A DNA stretch of 64,000 bases from Montifringilla adamsi. Taxonomy: Eukaryota; Chordata; Aves; Passeriformes; Passeridae. Both the position numbers and the translations under genes were made by a program. Shown here one piece after another: positions 44,801 through 53,779 of this stretch. How positions within the stretch are numbered: the stretch's first letter is position 1; the number at the start of each line of letters is the position of its first letter. Under the pieces are notes generated by a model that had not been told where the DNA came from, did not search any database, and worked only from the letters and a program-made list of their open reading frames with translations. The stretch covers positions 2,219,199 through 2,283,198 of the forward strand of contig JAGGNK010015225.1 in NCBI GenBank assembly GCA_017590115.1, written 5' to 3'.

Positions 44801-47800
44801 CCTCTGTTTCTCCTCGCAGGATTCATGAATAAAATCTTCCATCCCAACATTGACGAAGCGTGAGTCAATCCTTCCTTCATGTTTGTAGTAAATCCTCCAA
44901 AATTTCAAACCTTTTCCCGTGGTTTTTTGGTTGTGTGGAGCTTCCCTGGCAGTAAAATTCCAATTTCTTTTCCCTTGGGAAGATGGAATTGATTGAAGAC
45001 CATAAATAAGAATAAATCAGGCCTTATCCCAAACCCTGGGGAAGGGGCTGGGGAGGAGTTTTTTCAATTCCCAGGGTGTTTTGCAGTGTTAATTCCATTT
45101 TTTCCATGTGTTCCAGGTCAGGAACTGTATGTCTAGATGTAATCAATCAAACTTGGACAGCTCTCTACGGTGAGTTGGGCATTTTCCTCTCTACTCATGA
45201 TGTCAGGCCACTTTTTTCCTTTGATTTTGGGGGTTTTTACTGAATTTGAAACTCTTCCTTGAGCCAAGATCTCGAGAAAAATAAGATTTTTTTTACAGGT
45301 TAGGAGGTGGTATTGCCTCTGATGCTGCAGAGAGGTTTCCATGGGCTCATTTCTGGTTAAAAATCTAGTTTTTAAGAGATAAACAGGTCAATTAAAAAAC
45401 CAAATCAATTTAAAATGGAGCTTAGAGAAAGCTGGAATTGTTAGAAGGAGCACAGCTGAGTCTCTGTTTAAAAATGGGAGTTTCAGATATTCCAGGTATG
45501 CTTTGTGGAAGAAATCCAGAGGATTGTGGACATCAAATCCTTCAGGTTCTTCCCTGGAAAACTGATTTCAGCTGGAATTCCTCGTTGAAATTCTGGGATT
45601 GCCAGTGTGGTGGAGGGATGAGGATCACAGCATGGATTTGTGGTGGGAGATCAGCTTCTCCACAAAAAGGATAAAAAGAAATAATTGCAGTGGTTTTGTG
45701 CTCCAGAATTCCAGGTCCTGCTTGGAGCTGCAGGGGGGCACTAGCAAGGCTGAATTCCCTCTAAAATCACCAATCCAAGATTCCAACACCACCTCACAAA
45801 GAAATGGAAAAGGGGGAATAATTCCTTTCCTTTTTGGAATCTTTCAATTCCTTTAAAGCAGAGCTGGCAAAAGATTGTGGGTGAGATAATTCCAGCAGCA
45901 ACCAAGGTGGGAGAAACCTGGAATATCCACCAAAAAATTCCTGAGCACCTCCTGGTTCAATTCCTGCTCATTCCCTGGGGAAGCAGCAGCTCCTCAGTGC
46001 TGGGGGTGAAATTCCTGCACAAGTTCCTGCTGAACCAGCTGGAAAACAAAATTTACCTTTTGGTTCAAGCGTGGGGCACCTTCTGCTGGGAGGTTGTAGG
46101 GCTTGAAACCACATGTGGGGGTTTGGGAGAAGGTTCCTTCAAGAAAAAATCGTTTTCCTGGGTGTCCTGTGAGCCTTGGGGAATTCCAGGGCTCTGCTCC
46201 CTCATCCTCAGGATCCCTCAGTGGTCACAAAGAGCCAGGTGGAGACACCCGACCCAAATTTTACAAATTAAAATCAACTCCTTGCTGCCAGTGCCCGAAT
46301 CCAGTCCCTGGGAATTGCAGCTGCCAAGGGCCAGCCTGTGCCGTGGCAGGGAATGTCCACACAGAGCACTCCTGGGATCCCTTTTTGGGAGTCACATCCT
46401 TGCTCCAGGTGCTGCTGTGCTCCATCCCAGGTGTCAAAGCTGGGCACCACATCCAGAGCTGGAGCCTGGAATTCTGTGGCTGCATCCCAGGGCTGGAGGA
46501 GCTCTTTGCACAGGGAGAGCACCTGGAGATCTCCTTCCCCTTTTTTTGGGAAGTGGAGGGCTGTGGAAATTGAATTCAGCAGCCTGGTGATGACTCAGGA
46601 ATGGGATCCAGCTTTTTTCCAGGAGCAGGGACAGGTTGAGGTGGCCACACTGCTCCTGTGGTGGGTCCTGGGCAGGGATGGCATTCCCTCATTCTGATCC
46701 AGGCAGCAGGACACTGATTTCTGGAACATTCCCACAGGAATCCCCCACACCAGGAGCATTGCCAAGGAGGAGTGATGGCACAGGGCTGGTTCCTGACCAT
46801 CCCTGCCTCTGGAATGGGGAGTTGGTGCTTCCCAAGAGGGGTTTGTGTGTCCCCAGTCACTCCTGGGCACTTTCCTGCTGGGGATTATTGGTGACAGATT
46901 CCTGCTGGCACCGAGGTGTTCCTGGGAGCTCTGCACACTCCCTGAGTTGTTGAATTTTTTAGTGGAGGTTTCTGCTAACCAGATCAGGGAAAGCTCTGGA
47001 AGAGCTTTGTGCTTTCCACGGAATTATGGAGTGGTTGGGGTTGGAAGGACCTCAGGGGCTGAGCTCCAACCCTGCTCCATGGGCAGAGAGCTTCCATAAA
47101 AATAGGGATTGGGAGAGGTGAAGAATCCATGGGCAGAGAACTTCCATTTACATAGGGATTGGGAGAGGTGAAGAACCCATGAGCAGAGAACTTCCATTAA
47201 AATAGGGATTGGGAGAGGTGAAGAATCCATGGGCAGAGAACTTCCATTTACATAGGGATTGGGAGAGGTGAAGAACCCATGAGCAGAGAACTTCCATTAA
47301 AATAGGGATTGGGAGAGGTGAAGAGTCCATGGGCAGAGAACTTCCATTGAAATAGGGACTGGGAGAGGTGAAGAATTCAGGGAAGGGCAAAGCACAGCAC
47401 TGTTTGTTCAGAGTTTTTCCTAATTTTTCAAGCCAGGATTAAAAATCAGGAAAATTCCATCCCCTTCTTGCTTAACCCATGGATATCAGCATGTATGTGT
47501 AGGGATGAGGAGTCTGTGAGGAGCTTTATTTTTATTTTTGATTTTCCTCCCTTTATTTCCCCTCATTTTCAGTGTGTTTCCCTTGGAGTTTGTGCAGCTG
47601 TCTGGGTGTTCCAGGATGGTTTTTTGGGATGGTTCTGCCTCTGGGGACACGAACACCAACGCTGTGTTTGCCTTACAGATCTCACCAATATATTTGAGTC
47701 GTTCCTGCCCCAGCTGCTGGCTTATCCCAATCCCATAGATCCCCTAAACGGGGACGCTGCAGCCATGTACCTCCACCGACCAGAAGAGTACAAACAGAAA

Positions 47801-50234
47801 ATTAAAGGTGAGGCCTAATTAACACCATTCATTGGGATTCCACCCCGAGGGAATGATGGCTCTTTGCTGCAGGTTTTGCCAGGTTTTTCCCTTTCCAGTT
47901 TCCAGTGAAGGAAGGAGGGGTGAGGTGCTGCCGGGTTGGAAGTTGGGAAAGCTCAGGTAATCCCAAAAGCTGGGATCAGCTCTGCCACATCACCCAGGAG
48001 TGGTTAAACCTGGAGTCACTGTTCTGGTGGGAAATGCCTGATTTTTGAGGGTAAAACTCTCAAAATTTGATTTTAGTTATGAATTATTCAGCCTCCCTTG
48101 GCCGATTCCTCTGACAGGATTGTGGGGACTCCCCTGCAGATCTGCCCTGATCAGTATCCCAAAGTCCATTCCCTGCTTTTTCATACCAGGGAAAGGCAAA
48201 AAATTTCATGCCTTGCAGGCAAAAAAAGGTTTGTCAGATAAAATCTCCAGTGCCAGCACTGAGAGTTCTCCTTTCACGAAAACAGCCTAAAACCCAAAAA
48301 CACCCTTGGAAAAAAGCCAGAAAAACTGATGGCAGCCAAAGGAAGCTCTGAGGGCATCCCTTGGGATGAAGGGATAGCCTGCTCCCTCATTTCCCCCTTG
48401 CAGCCAGGTACAGATGATCTGGAGGGAGCTGGAAGTGCTGGGAACGTGTTCCATAAATCCCAGAGCCCGATTCCACCGGCTCCCGGCAGGATTGCGTGAC
48501 AAGGATGGCATGGAGCTAAAAAACTCTGCCACCCCCTGTTCTAAAAAATAACCTTGGACGTGTTAAAAGTGCTGCAGAGGATCCTGGCAGCTCCTGTGCT
48601 CTGGGAAACTCGGGAGTGCAAATGCAGTATTTTATTTATTGCTGCTGCTCCTGGTGTTTCCATCCTTGCAGGGAATGTTCGTGGTGCTTTGGGGAGGGGG
48701 CACAGGCACAAAGATGTGCCCCAAAATTTGTAATCCCTCCTCTTCCCTGCTTCCTCTCTGGGAGATTTCTTAGGGAATCTTCCTTTGGGAAGGTGAGGAA
48801 CAGCTGGAGGATCTCCAGGCTGGGTTTCTGCTGGGAGCTCAGGACATCTCTGGGTCACTTTTCCCACCCCAGGGGTCTGGAATTGCAGAAGGATCCCCTG
48901 GAACACCAGGGCTGTGACCACAGCTTGTTCCTGCTGCTCCAGGCCCTGGGACAGATGAATCCAGTGGTGTTTCCTGGCAGGAATTGGTTCCCCTTCCCAT
49001 TCTGTGGGAATGCTTTGTCACTATTTAGATATTTTGGGGGTTTTTTTTCCCCTTGATGAACTGAAAATCCCAACGCAAATCCCAATCAATATGACACTCA
49101 GCATGGAAACTCCTAGAAATTTCACTTTTCCTGGGTTAAACCTTCCAAAAGACCCAGCCCAGGAGCTTTCCTGGATTAAAAAAAAAAAAAAAAAAAAAAA
49201 GTGGCATTTAAAGCTTGAAGGGCTTTGAGTTTTATCTCAGGCTTGAGGAGGCAGCAGATTCCACGTGGGAATGTCCCCTGGAGCAGCCAGTGAGGAGCTG
49301 CTGGTGGCCTCCTGTCCTGCCTGCTGTGGCTGCAAGCTCCCAAAGCTGCTGCCAGCCAGAGTTCAGGTGCATTTGGAACGATCCCAGAGGGAATTTTGGA
49401 GGTTCCCACAAAGGGGGAATGTGCAAGGAATAACACAAGGAGTATTCCCAAGGAATAACACAAGGAGTATTCCCAAGGAATAACACAAGGAATATTCCCA
49501 AGGAATAACACAAGGAATATTCCCAAGGAATAACAGCTGCCTTGGGATTTTCCCGGTTTTCCAGAGGGACATGAGTTCTTGGAAAGCTCTGGGAAGGGAG
49601 CAGCCGCCTCAAGGATGTGTCACAGAATCTTGGAATGCTTTGGGTTGGAAGGGACCTTAGAGACCATCCAAATTGCCATCCCTGCTGTGGGCAGGGAATC
49701 TTCCACTGTCCCGGGGTGCTCCAAGCCCTGTCCTGGAGCATTCCCGAGGATGAGGCAGCCACAGCTTCTCTGGGCAATCGGATCATTTATAATTTATATA
49801 CTTATATGATTTATCAGTATTAATTTTTGTGATAATGTATGGTCATTTATGCTGTTTCATTATCATCTTCATTAGTTTTATTCACAATTATATTTTAATA
49901 TTTTCTATTAATTCATTACGTTATTATATTTTGATATTTATATTAACATTTTATTATTTATATATGAGGGAGCAGTTATCAATCCTATAACAAATCATTT
50001 ATCTGATTTATCAAACATACCATCACCCAGCCTCCCACAGCTGTCGATTACCTATCCCTAAATATCCTTTTTTTTTTTTTTGTGTGTGTTTTTTTTCTCT
50101 CCCTTCCAGAATACATCCAGAAATATGCAACAGAAGAAGCACTAAAAGAACAGGAAGAGGGCACCGGGGACAGCTCATCCGAGAGCTCCATGTCTGACTT
50201 CTCTGAAGATGAGGCTCAGGACATGGAGTTGTAG
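12626..50234 (+). CDS. UBE2H: UBE2H, ubiquitin-conjugating enzyme E2 H, complete
   Basis: E2 enzyme that carries ubiquitin as a thioester and works with the CTLH/GID E3 complex (MAEA/RMND5A); family knowledge. Seven coding exons: 12626-12678, 39541-39617, 40155-40229, 44820-44859, 45117-45169, 47679-47807 and 50110-50234. Together they total 552 bases, i.e. 183 residues plus TAG. The UBC fold carries the HPN motif (residues 76-78, exon 4) and catalytic Cys87 in SGTVCLDV (codon 45130-45132). The C-terminal tail from about residue 160 is acidic and Ser-rich ([16 protein letters not shown]). The ATG sits in GCCACCATGT, a near-perfect Kozak site. As far as I can recall the human protein, the residues are essentially identical. 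No frameshift or missing residue is seen. Confidence 0.98.
13060..17800. other. 5' part of UBE2H intron 1
   Basis: No exon is recognised. There is a (CCCT)n tract at 14,405-14,448. A CpG-richer patch at about 15,390-15,660 carries an inverted CCAAT (GATTGG) and an ETS-like CCGGAAAC, and could be a secondary regulatory region. Repeats are scarce compared with the rest of the intron, which may reflect regulatory content; this is inference only. Confidence 0.4.
17820..18445. repeat. Minisatellite, about 55-bp unit
   Basis: About ten tandem copies, spaced 54-57 bases (the last shorter), of a unit with TTGATAGACTTTTCCCCTC, TTTGTTTCCTTGG and TTTTTTCCTAAATTTCAAG. The array is strongly pyrimidine-rich on the + strand and lies within UBE2H intron 1. 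Confidence 0.9.
18446..21200. other. UBE2H intron 1 segment
   Basis: No gene or clear repeat is recognised apart from short homopolymers (T-run 20,751-20,769). Confidence 0.4.
21205..21350 (-). mobile_element. CR1 LINE 3' fragment
   Basis: CATGGAATCCTGGGGTGTTT, GGGAAGGACCTTCAAGATCA and CGGGCAGGGACACCTTCCAC, then TTGGCCTTGGACACTTCCAG, form an antisense CR1 3' end. Confidence 0.85.
21929..22247 (+). repeat. Two tandem copies of a 160-bp block
   Basis: 21929-22088 and 22089-22247 both run from GCAGGGGCTTTGTTTGGGTA to CAATGTCACATCTCT with only a few substitutions and a short deletion. This is a recent local duplication in UBE2H intron 1. Confidence 0.9.
22248..23787. other. UBE2H intron 1 segment
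   Basis: Nothing recognisable. A short local duplication near 22,840-22,885 (TGCTTGCCCAGTTTGGAGCA versus TGCTTGCCCGATTTGGAGTA) is the only structure seen. Confidence 0.4.
23788..23841 (+). mobile_element. CR1 LINE 3' terminal remnant
   Basis: GGTGTGGGAATCAAATGATC, TTTAAGGTCCTTTCCACC and CAAAATTCCATATT are the last 50 bases of a sense CR1. Confidence 0.7.
23842..26404. other. UBE2H intron 1 segment
   Basis: Nothing recognisable beyond short T-runs near 25,095 and 25,310. Confidence 0.4.
26405..26703 (+). mobile_element. CR1 LINE 3' fragment, about 300 bp
   Basis: The order is standard for CR1: GGGACAGGATGAGGGGGAAC, AAGCTGAAAGAGGGG, GGAATTCCTGGCTG, TGTCCAAGGCCAGGCTGGAT, GGTGGAAGGTGTCCCTGCCA, GGTCCCTTCCCACCCAAACC, ACTCCATGATTTT. 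Confidence 0.9.
26840..26869. repeat. Poly(A) tract, 30 bases
   Basis: An uninterrupted run of about 30 A in UBE2H intron 1. No recognisable retrocopy precedes it. Confidence 0.9.
27417..27515 (+). mobile_element. CR1 LINE 3' remnant
   Basis: GGCCAGGCTGGGTTGAACTT, GGAAGGTGTCCCTGC and AGGTCCATTCCAATCCAAAC form a diverged sense CR1 end. Confidence 0.8.
27516..29079. other. UBE2H intron 1 segment
   Basis: No gene recognised. The text GGAAGGAGCTCTGCAAAACA ACCCC near 28,371 recurs in similar form near 29,698, hinting at a shared old repeat (28.3-28.65 kb and 29.69-29.95 kb) that I cannot name. Confidence 0.4.
29080..29330 (+). mobile_element. CR1 LINE 3' fragment
   Basis: GGGGAATGGCCTAAAACTGA, AGGAAGAAATTCTTCCCTGT, GGAGGTGTCCCTGCCATGGC and TTTTGTGATTCTGTGAGA match the CR1 3' region, ending in the TGATTCTGTGA tail. 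Confidence 0.9.
29331..31627. other. UBE2H intron 1 segment
   Basis: No exon recognised. There is a T-run at 30,534-30,550. The old repeat-like block at 29.69-29.95 kb is noted above. Confidence 0.4.
31628..32345 (-). mobile_element. CR1 LINE fragment interrupted by an insertion
   Basis: The left part (31628-31918) runs from GATTGTGGAATCATTTTAGT and GAGATCATCCAGTCCAACCA to GAGCACAGCCCGACCCCCCC. The right part (32215-32345) resumes with GTGCAGAGCCACAAGGGCCC and CCTGAGCCTCC, as the CR1 consensus continues. It is interrupted by 296 AT-rich bases. Confidence 0.82.
31919..32214. mobile_element. AT-rich insertion inside a CR1, possible solo LTR or non-autonomous element
   Basis: About 296 bases, about 70% A+T, flanked by a direct repeat CCCTCC (31913-31918 and 32215-32220, extendable to CCCTCCTGG). 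Starting at TG and ending two bases earlier gives TG...CA ends at 31919 and 32212, as in retroviral LTRs. An internal AATAAA (32151-32156) fits an LTR polyadenylation signal. I do not recognise the family. The boundaries are uncertain by a few bases. Confidence 0.55.
32346..33307. other. UBE2H intron 1 segment
   Basis: No gene or named repeat recognised. Confidence 0.4.
33308..33730 (-). mobile_element. CR1 LINE 3' fragment, about 420 bp, longest in window
   Basis: CATGGAATCCCAAAATGGTG, GGAAGGGACCTTAAAGATC, GACACCTCCCAGTGTCCCAG and AGCCAGGAATTCCTC, continuing into the region upstream of the usual truncation point (TCAGGCCCTGGAATGTGCTG, TGCTTCAGCTCCAGGTGCTG). Antisense orientation. Confidence 0.85.
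33731..37212. other. UBE2H intron 1 segment
   Basis: No exon recognised. There is a T/G-rich low-complexity run at 35,020-35,062, and a short 28-36 bp repeat at about 35,470-35,600 (CTGTTCCTGTCACAGGGA, four to five copies). Confidence 0.45.
37213..37440 (-). mobile_element. CR1 LINE 3' fragment
   Basis: GGGAATGGTTTGGGTGGGAA, GGGACCTTAAAGATTCC, CCTCCCACTGTCCCAGGCTG and TCACAGGGAAGAATTTC, antisense. Confidence 0.87.
37441..39540. other. 3' end of UBE2H intron 1
   Basis: A two-copy 57-bp repeat at 39,237-39,350 (TGGAAAATGGAAAACTCTGA) and a small repeat near 38,965-39,030. The U12 branch site TTCCTTGAC is at 39,520-39,528. Nothing else recognised. Confidence 0.5.
39541..39617 (+). CDS. UBE2H: UBE2H exon 2
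   Basis: 77 bases completing Leu18 and encoding [16 protein letters not shown] and VVKFYGPQG plus one base. Donor GTAAGT at 39618. Confidence 0.97.
40155..40229 (+). CDS. UBE2H: UBE2H exon 3
   Basis: 75 bases encoding (T)[19 protein letters not shown] and KSPSI plus one base of Gly69. Acceptor TTGCAG, donor GTAACA at 40230. Confidence 0.97.
41186..41315 (-). mobile_element. CR1 LINE 3' fragment
   Basis: AATCATGGAATGCTTTGGCT, GGAAAGGATCTCAAACC, CTCCCACTGTCCCAGGCTGC and CCTGGACACTTCCAGGGATC, antisense. Confidence 0.85.
41500..41775. repeat. Minisatellite, about 40-bp unit
   Basis: About six imperfect copies of CTTCCCAAAAAACTGCCTCT, TGCTGGAAAATCCCTTTTTT. The [17 protein letters not shown] frames on both strands are repeat artefacts. 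Confidence 0.85.
42077..42357 (+). repeat. Two tandem copies of a 140-bp block
   Basis: 42077-42216 and 42217-42357 both run from CCATTCCTAACCCTGCCTGA to GGACAGGAGGTCCTGGAC. The second has a small insertion of AATAATTATAATTAG type. Recent local duplication. Confidence 0.9.
44015..44465. repeat. Tandem repeats built around a CR1 3' tail
   Basis: Two copies of about 90 bp contain CTTTATCATCCCTTCCAACC and CATTCTGGGATTCTGTGGGA (CR1 3' end). They are followed by five to six shorter units of GTATTGGGGTGGGAATCTTC, CCCATTCCCTAATTATCCAG type. Confidence 0.82.
44820..44859 (+). CDS. UBE2H: UBE2H exon 4 (HPN motif)
   Basis: 40 bases encoding (G)[12 protein letters not shown] plus two bases of Ala82. 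Acceptor CTCGCAG, donor GTGAGT at 44860. Confidence 0.97.
45117..45169 (+). CDS. UBE2H: UBE2H exon 5 (catalytic Cys87)
   Basis: 53 bases encoding (A)[17 protein letters not shown] plus one base. The TGT at 45130-45132 is the active-site cysteine. Acceptor TTCCAG, donor GTGAGT at 45170. Confidence 0.98.
47020..47088 (-). mobile_element. CR1 LINE 3' remnant
   Basis: GGAATTATGGAGTGGTTGGG, GTTGGAAGGACCTCAGGGGC and TCCAACCCTGCTCCATGGGC form an antisense CR1 end, continuing into the minisatellite. Confidence 0.78.
47076..47382. repeat. 50-bp minisatellite derived from a CR1 edge
   Basis: Nearly six copies, exactly 50 bases apart (AAGAATCCAT at 47121, 47171, 47221, 47271, 47321, 47371 with variants). 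The unit is CCATGGGCAGAGAACTTCCA plus TTAAAATAGGGATTGGGAGA and GGTGAAGAAT. CCATGGGCAGAGA..TTCCA copies CR1 sequence. Confidence 0.92.
47679..47807 (+). CDS. UBE2H: UBE2H exon 6
   Basis: 129 bases encoding (D)[39 protein letters not shown] and KIK plus one base. Acceptor CTTACAG, donor GTGAGG at 47808. Confidence 0.97.
49424..49538. repeat. 25-bp tandem repeat
   Basis: Five copies of CAAGGAATAACACAAGGAGT ATTCC (variant AATATTCC), nearly identical. Confidence 0.93.
49621..49775 (-). mobile_element. CR1 LINE 3' fragment
   Basis: CACAGAATCTTGGAATGCTT, GGGTTGGAAGGGACCTTAGA and GGGGTGCTCCAAGCCCTGTC, antisense. Confidence 0.83.
50110..50234 (+). CDS. UBE2H: UBE2H exon 7 (acidic tail)
   Basis: 125 bases encoding (E)[19 protein letters not shown] and the Ser/acidic tail ending QDMEL, then TAG at 50232-50234. 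Acceptor TTCCAG after a T-rich tract. Confidence 0.98.
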
Positions 50235-50365
50235 TAGAGGAGGCCACTGCTTTTCAGAGAGACTCTAATTTCCTAACCATGAGAAGCAGACTATAATATT
50301 CATATTTAAACAAAGCAATTTTTTTTATTACTAAACAAGGTTTTTATGAATTCTAGCATTGAGCT

Positions 50366-50378
50366 ATATATATATATT

Positions 50379-50410
<32 letters not shown>

Positions 50411-50416
50411 TATATC
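50366..50416. repeat. TA-rich microsatellite in UBE2H 3' UTR
   Basis: Alternating TATATA and TATTTATA units over about 50 bases. Confidence 0.9.
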
Positions 50417-53400
50417 TGTCACCCTTTAGGTCTTGGTTTTCTCGGTCATTTCCCGATCCCCGAGGTGCATTAGAGCATTCCCAACATTCCATTCTGGTAG
50501 CAATATGCAGCCCGGATGCATGCCTTGAGATTTTCCATTTGGCCAAGTCAGCTTTGGTGTGCTACCAAACAGCTGCCCTGGGAGGGAGGGAATTAGCAAA
50601 AAAAAAAAAAACACCCCAAAAATCGAAACAAAAGGTAGAGAAAAAACAAAAAAAAAGGAGGGATTTGCTGTCGGATCGAGGTTTCCACCTGAGATGTTGG
50701 TGTTTCCTCCAAGTCTAAAACCTTGGGGCTGTAGGGATGGAAGGGGCTCCTCCAACCTGTGTTTAGAAAATAAAAAAAGAGGGATTTAACTCCAAAAAAC
50801 AAAACCAAACCCCAGCCCCAAGGCGCGGAGCTCCTGGGAGCACCGAAGGCGCCTCCCTGGGGATTTCAGCCCGCTGCTGTTGCCGTGGACTCCTCGCTGC
50901 CTCCCGAACTGTGGGGACTGGCTGGCAGCCCTGCTGGATTCCCTGGGGCCTCTGCAGGAGCTGGGGATGCTGTTCCCTCGGGATGGATGAGGAGCTGTTC
51001 CTGCCTGCCAGGGGAGAAGCACCCAGCAGCCCTGGGATGAGCTCTGGAGCTGGCACGGAGCCGGAGCGCCTGGAATCAACTCCTGGAACCTGCTGCCCTT
51101 CCATGGCTTCCAGTTGGCTTGGTTATTTTTGGTTTTCTTCTTCCTTTCTTTTTTTCTTCCCCTCCTTCTTTTGCTGGAAATCTGGTTCAGACGCTCGCTG
51201 TGTCCTGGGAATTCTTCTCTGAGCAGATGGATTGGCCTTGCCAGAGCTTCAGCTCCACGGAATTGTCCCGTTGGCCCAAGCCCACGGATCCATCGGCACC
51301 GACTCTGATTCTCCTTTTTTTTTCTTTTTAAACCTTTCTTTCCTCCCCCTTCTGCACCAGCTTGGTTCCCATCTGCTCGTGTGTGTACAACAGGATCAAA
51401 ATTCCTTAAGAGTTAACAAAGAAAATGATCTAGGAAAAAAAAAAAAAACCAAAACAAAAAACACCACAAAATTTGAGCTGAATAAAAAAAAAAAGCCTAA
51501 AAAGCACCAATTGAAGAAGCAAATGAATTCACTCTTTGGTTTTTTGTTGGTTGGTTTGGGTTTTTTTTTTGGTTTTTTGGGGGTTTTTTGGTTTTTTTTT
51601 CCAGGATGTTTGGGAATTGGAATGTTGGATTTCTCCTGGTGTCTTGCAGCAAGCTGAGAGATTTTTTTCTTTTTTTTTTTTTTTTTGCTGTTGTTCCTAG
51701 CAATCTGATAAGTAAATGTCTCCTTGGGATACTTGAATTGGGATAATTGTGCATCAATTCAAACTGAGATGGATTTTGAAAGCTGAATGTTACCTGCTGT
51801 TTTCTTTGGGGGATTTTTTGGAGGGGTTTGGACGAGATCTGTTCGTTTGTGATGCGACCTGCAGGCAAAAAACCAACCCACCCTGAGCGACTCTGGAGCA
51901 GAGTTTTGAATGTCAGACTGGTACATTTGTCATTTTCCCAGAATTATTGGGCTTTGTTTCCTTTTCCTTTCGAGACTCCACCGAGCTGGGGCTGGGAGAT
52001 CCCAACCCCAGTCTCTGATTCATAAAGCACAATCAGTTTCTTTTATTTCTGTTGCTTTTGGGGGAGAAAACAAAAACTCCATCAAGTCCCACTTGGCTTT
52101 GGCATGAATTTCCTTAATAAAAAACCTACCATGAATTTCCTTTCTGTTAATTCCGGGCACGAAGCAAAGGTTTTCCCTCTCCTTCTTCCCCTCCTTTTCC
52201 AGCAGTGGTGTAGGGCTGTGGCTAGTACTGTGCTGAAGTTCTCTATCTAGCATTTGTGGCTTGTTGGAGGGTAATATTAATTATTTAACATGTAATGATG
52301 TAATTAACTCTTATCTAGCACGTTGTTTGCTCATTAATTTGGGGAGGGAGGGGCCACGTTTAACTCGCTTTCCTGCTGCCCTGGCAGTTTTGCTTGTGCT
52401 ATAAACCTTTACTTGTAGGTGCTACTTAGGAGTAGAGTCAAGTGCTGGGTGGTGATTTCAGTTTAAAAAGCTTCAAAAAAACGAGAAAAAAAACCCAAAA
52501 AACAGAACAAAAAAAAAAAAACGGCAACCAAAAAAAAAAAAGAAATCACAATAAAAATTTGTATTTTTTCAATATTGTATAAAAATAGTGTTCTAATTCC
52601 CTCACCCCCTTCCCTTGCAGGGTTTTTCATCCCCATCATTCCCCTCACCTGGATTTAGGGGCATCCAACTGCTGGATAGGAAACACTAAGCTGGGATTCC
52701 CAAAAAAAAAAAAAAAAAACCCCAAAAATTGGGAGAGCACAGCTGGCCGTGTGAGACACAACGGGATGGATTCCTGGAGCTTGTCCAAGCCGGTGGCTCA
52801 GCCACAAAAATGCACATTCCCGGCACTTGCCAGGCTGTGCCACGTGCCAGCGTTTGTCCTGGCAGCAAAACCCGGCTGCCAAAACGCTGCTGGCAGGGGT
52901 GAGCTGGGCCAGGTGCCCCAGGGTGGGCTGGGCTCTGCTCCTGCCCCACCCTGCTGCTTCCCTCCTGCACTTCCCGCCTCTTTTCACCCAAAATCTCCCT
53001 TTTTCTCCCAAAAGAATCTTCCCCCCCCACACAAAAAATATATAAAACTTCACCTCATCTGGATGAAAAGGTGGAGCAAGAGAGCTTTTTGTGATCATCT
53101 TCCCATCTTCAGGGTGATTTTCTTCTCCCCCCAACACTGGTGGTGCCACCCTGGGGACGCTGGCATGGGCTCCCCGCTGCCAAACCCTGCCACAGCCCCT
53201 GGAGCTGCTTTGGGAGCAACCTTTGCCTCCTCCCGCTGTGCTTTCTCCTTTCCCCTCGAGGTTTTCCGTGGCAGGAGAGGCTGGCTGGGCACAGCCCCGT
53301 CCCTGTGCCCGAGTTATCCCGCCAGGGATGGTTTTGGTGGATGCCAGGGGCGCTGGCACAGGGGCAGAGCGGTGCCACCAGCCCGCCATCCCTCAGCTGT

Positions 53401-53730
53401 GCCCCAGGGACGGGGCTCCCCTTCCCTCCTCCCTCCCCCTGGGATACGTTTCACTGTTTTATTTTTCCTTCTTTTTTCCTTTTTCCCATTTCTTTCCCCT
53501 CCGCATCCTGCTGCCCCTTTGCAGGAGGCGCGGTTCCCCCGCTGTGCTGGGTTCCTGGCAGGTGAGAGCAGAACAGACCTCGGGGAGGTTTTGCCCTTTG
53601 GCTGAGTTGGCTTTTTGTTATTTTTCCTTTTTCTCCTCTCTTTTGCTGGCGTTGTCACAGAGCGGCGCGGCTGCCTCTCCTCTGGGTATGACCTCTCCAA
53701 TAGTTGTGTATAATTCAAGAACTGTAAACT

Positions 53731-53732
<2 letters not shown>

Positions 53733-53773
<41 letters not shown>
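53733..53773. repeat. Poly(T) tract, 41 bases
   Basis: An uninterrupted T-run immediately before AATAAA (53774). Confidence 0.95.
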
Positions 53774-53777
<4 letters not shown>

Positions 53778-53779
53778 AA
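53774..53779 (+). terminator. UBE2H: Distal poly(A) signal of UBE2H
   Basis: AATAAA followed by TCTGTATATACCTTG and TGTTTGGGCTTG, a GT-rich downstream element. This is the last such signal before the GC-rich region. Confidence 0.6.

Larger units (their letters stand above)
40230..44819 (+). other. UBE2H: UBE2H intron 3
   Basis: 4.6 kb with a CR1 fragment, three tandem-repeat zones (41.5, 42.1 and 44.1 kb, listed separately), T-runs near 42,567 and 42,640 and no extra exon. Confidence 0.7.
45170..47678 (+). other. UBE2H: UBE2H intron 5
   Basis: 2.5 kb. It contains a CR1 remnant and a 50-bp minisatellite at its 3' side (listed separately). The rest (45.2-47.0 kb) has no recognised feature. 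Confidence 0.6.
47808..50109 (+). other. UBE2H: UBE2H intron 6
   Basis: 2.3 kb with an A-run (49,178-49,200), a 25-bp repeat, a CR1 fragment and a very AT-rich stretch (49,785-50,000). No extra exon is seen. Confidence 0.65.
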
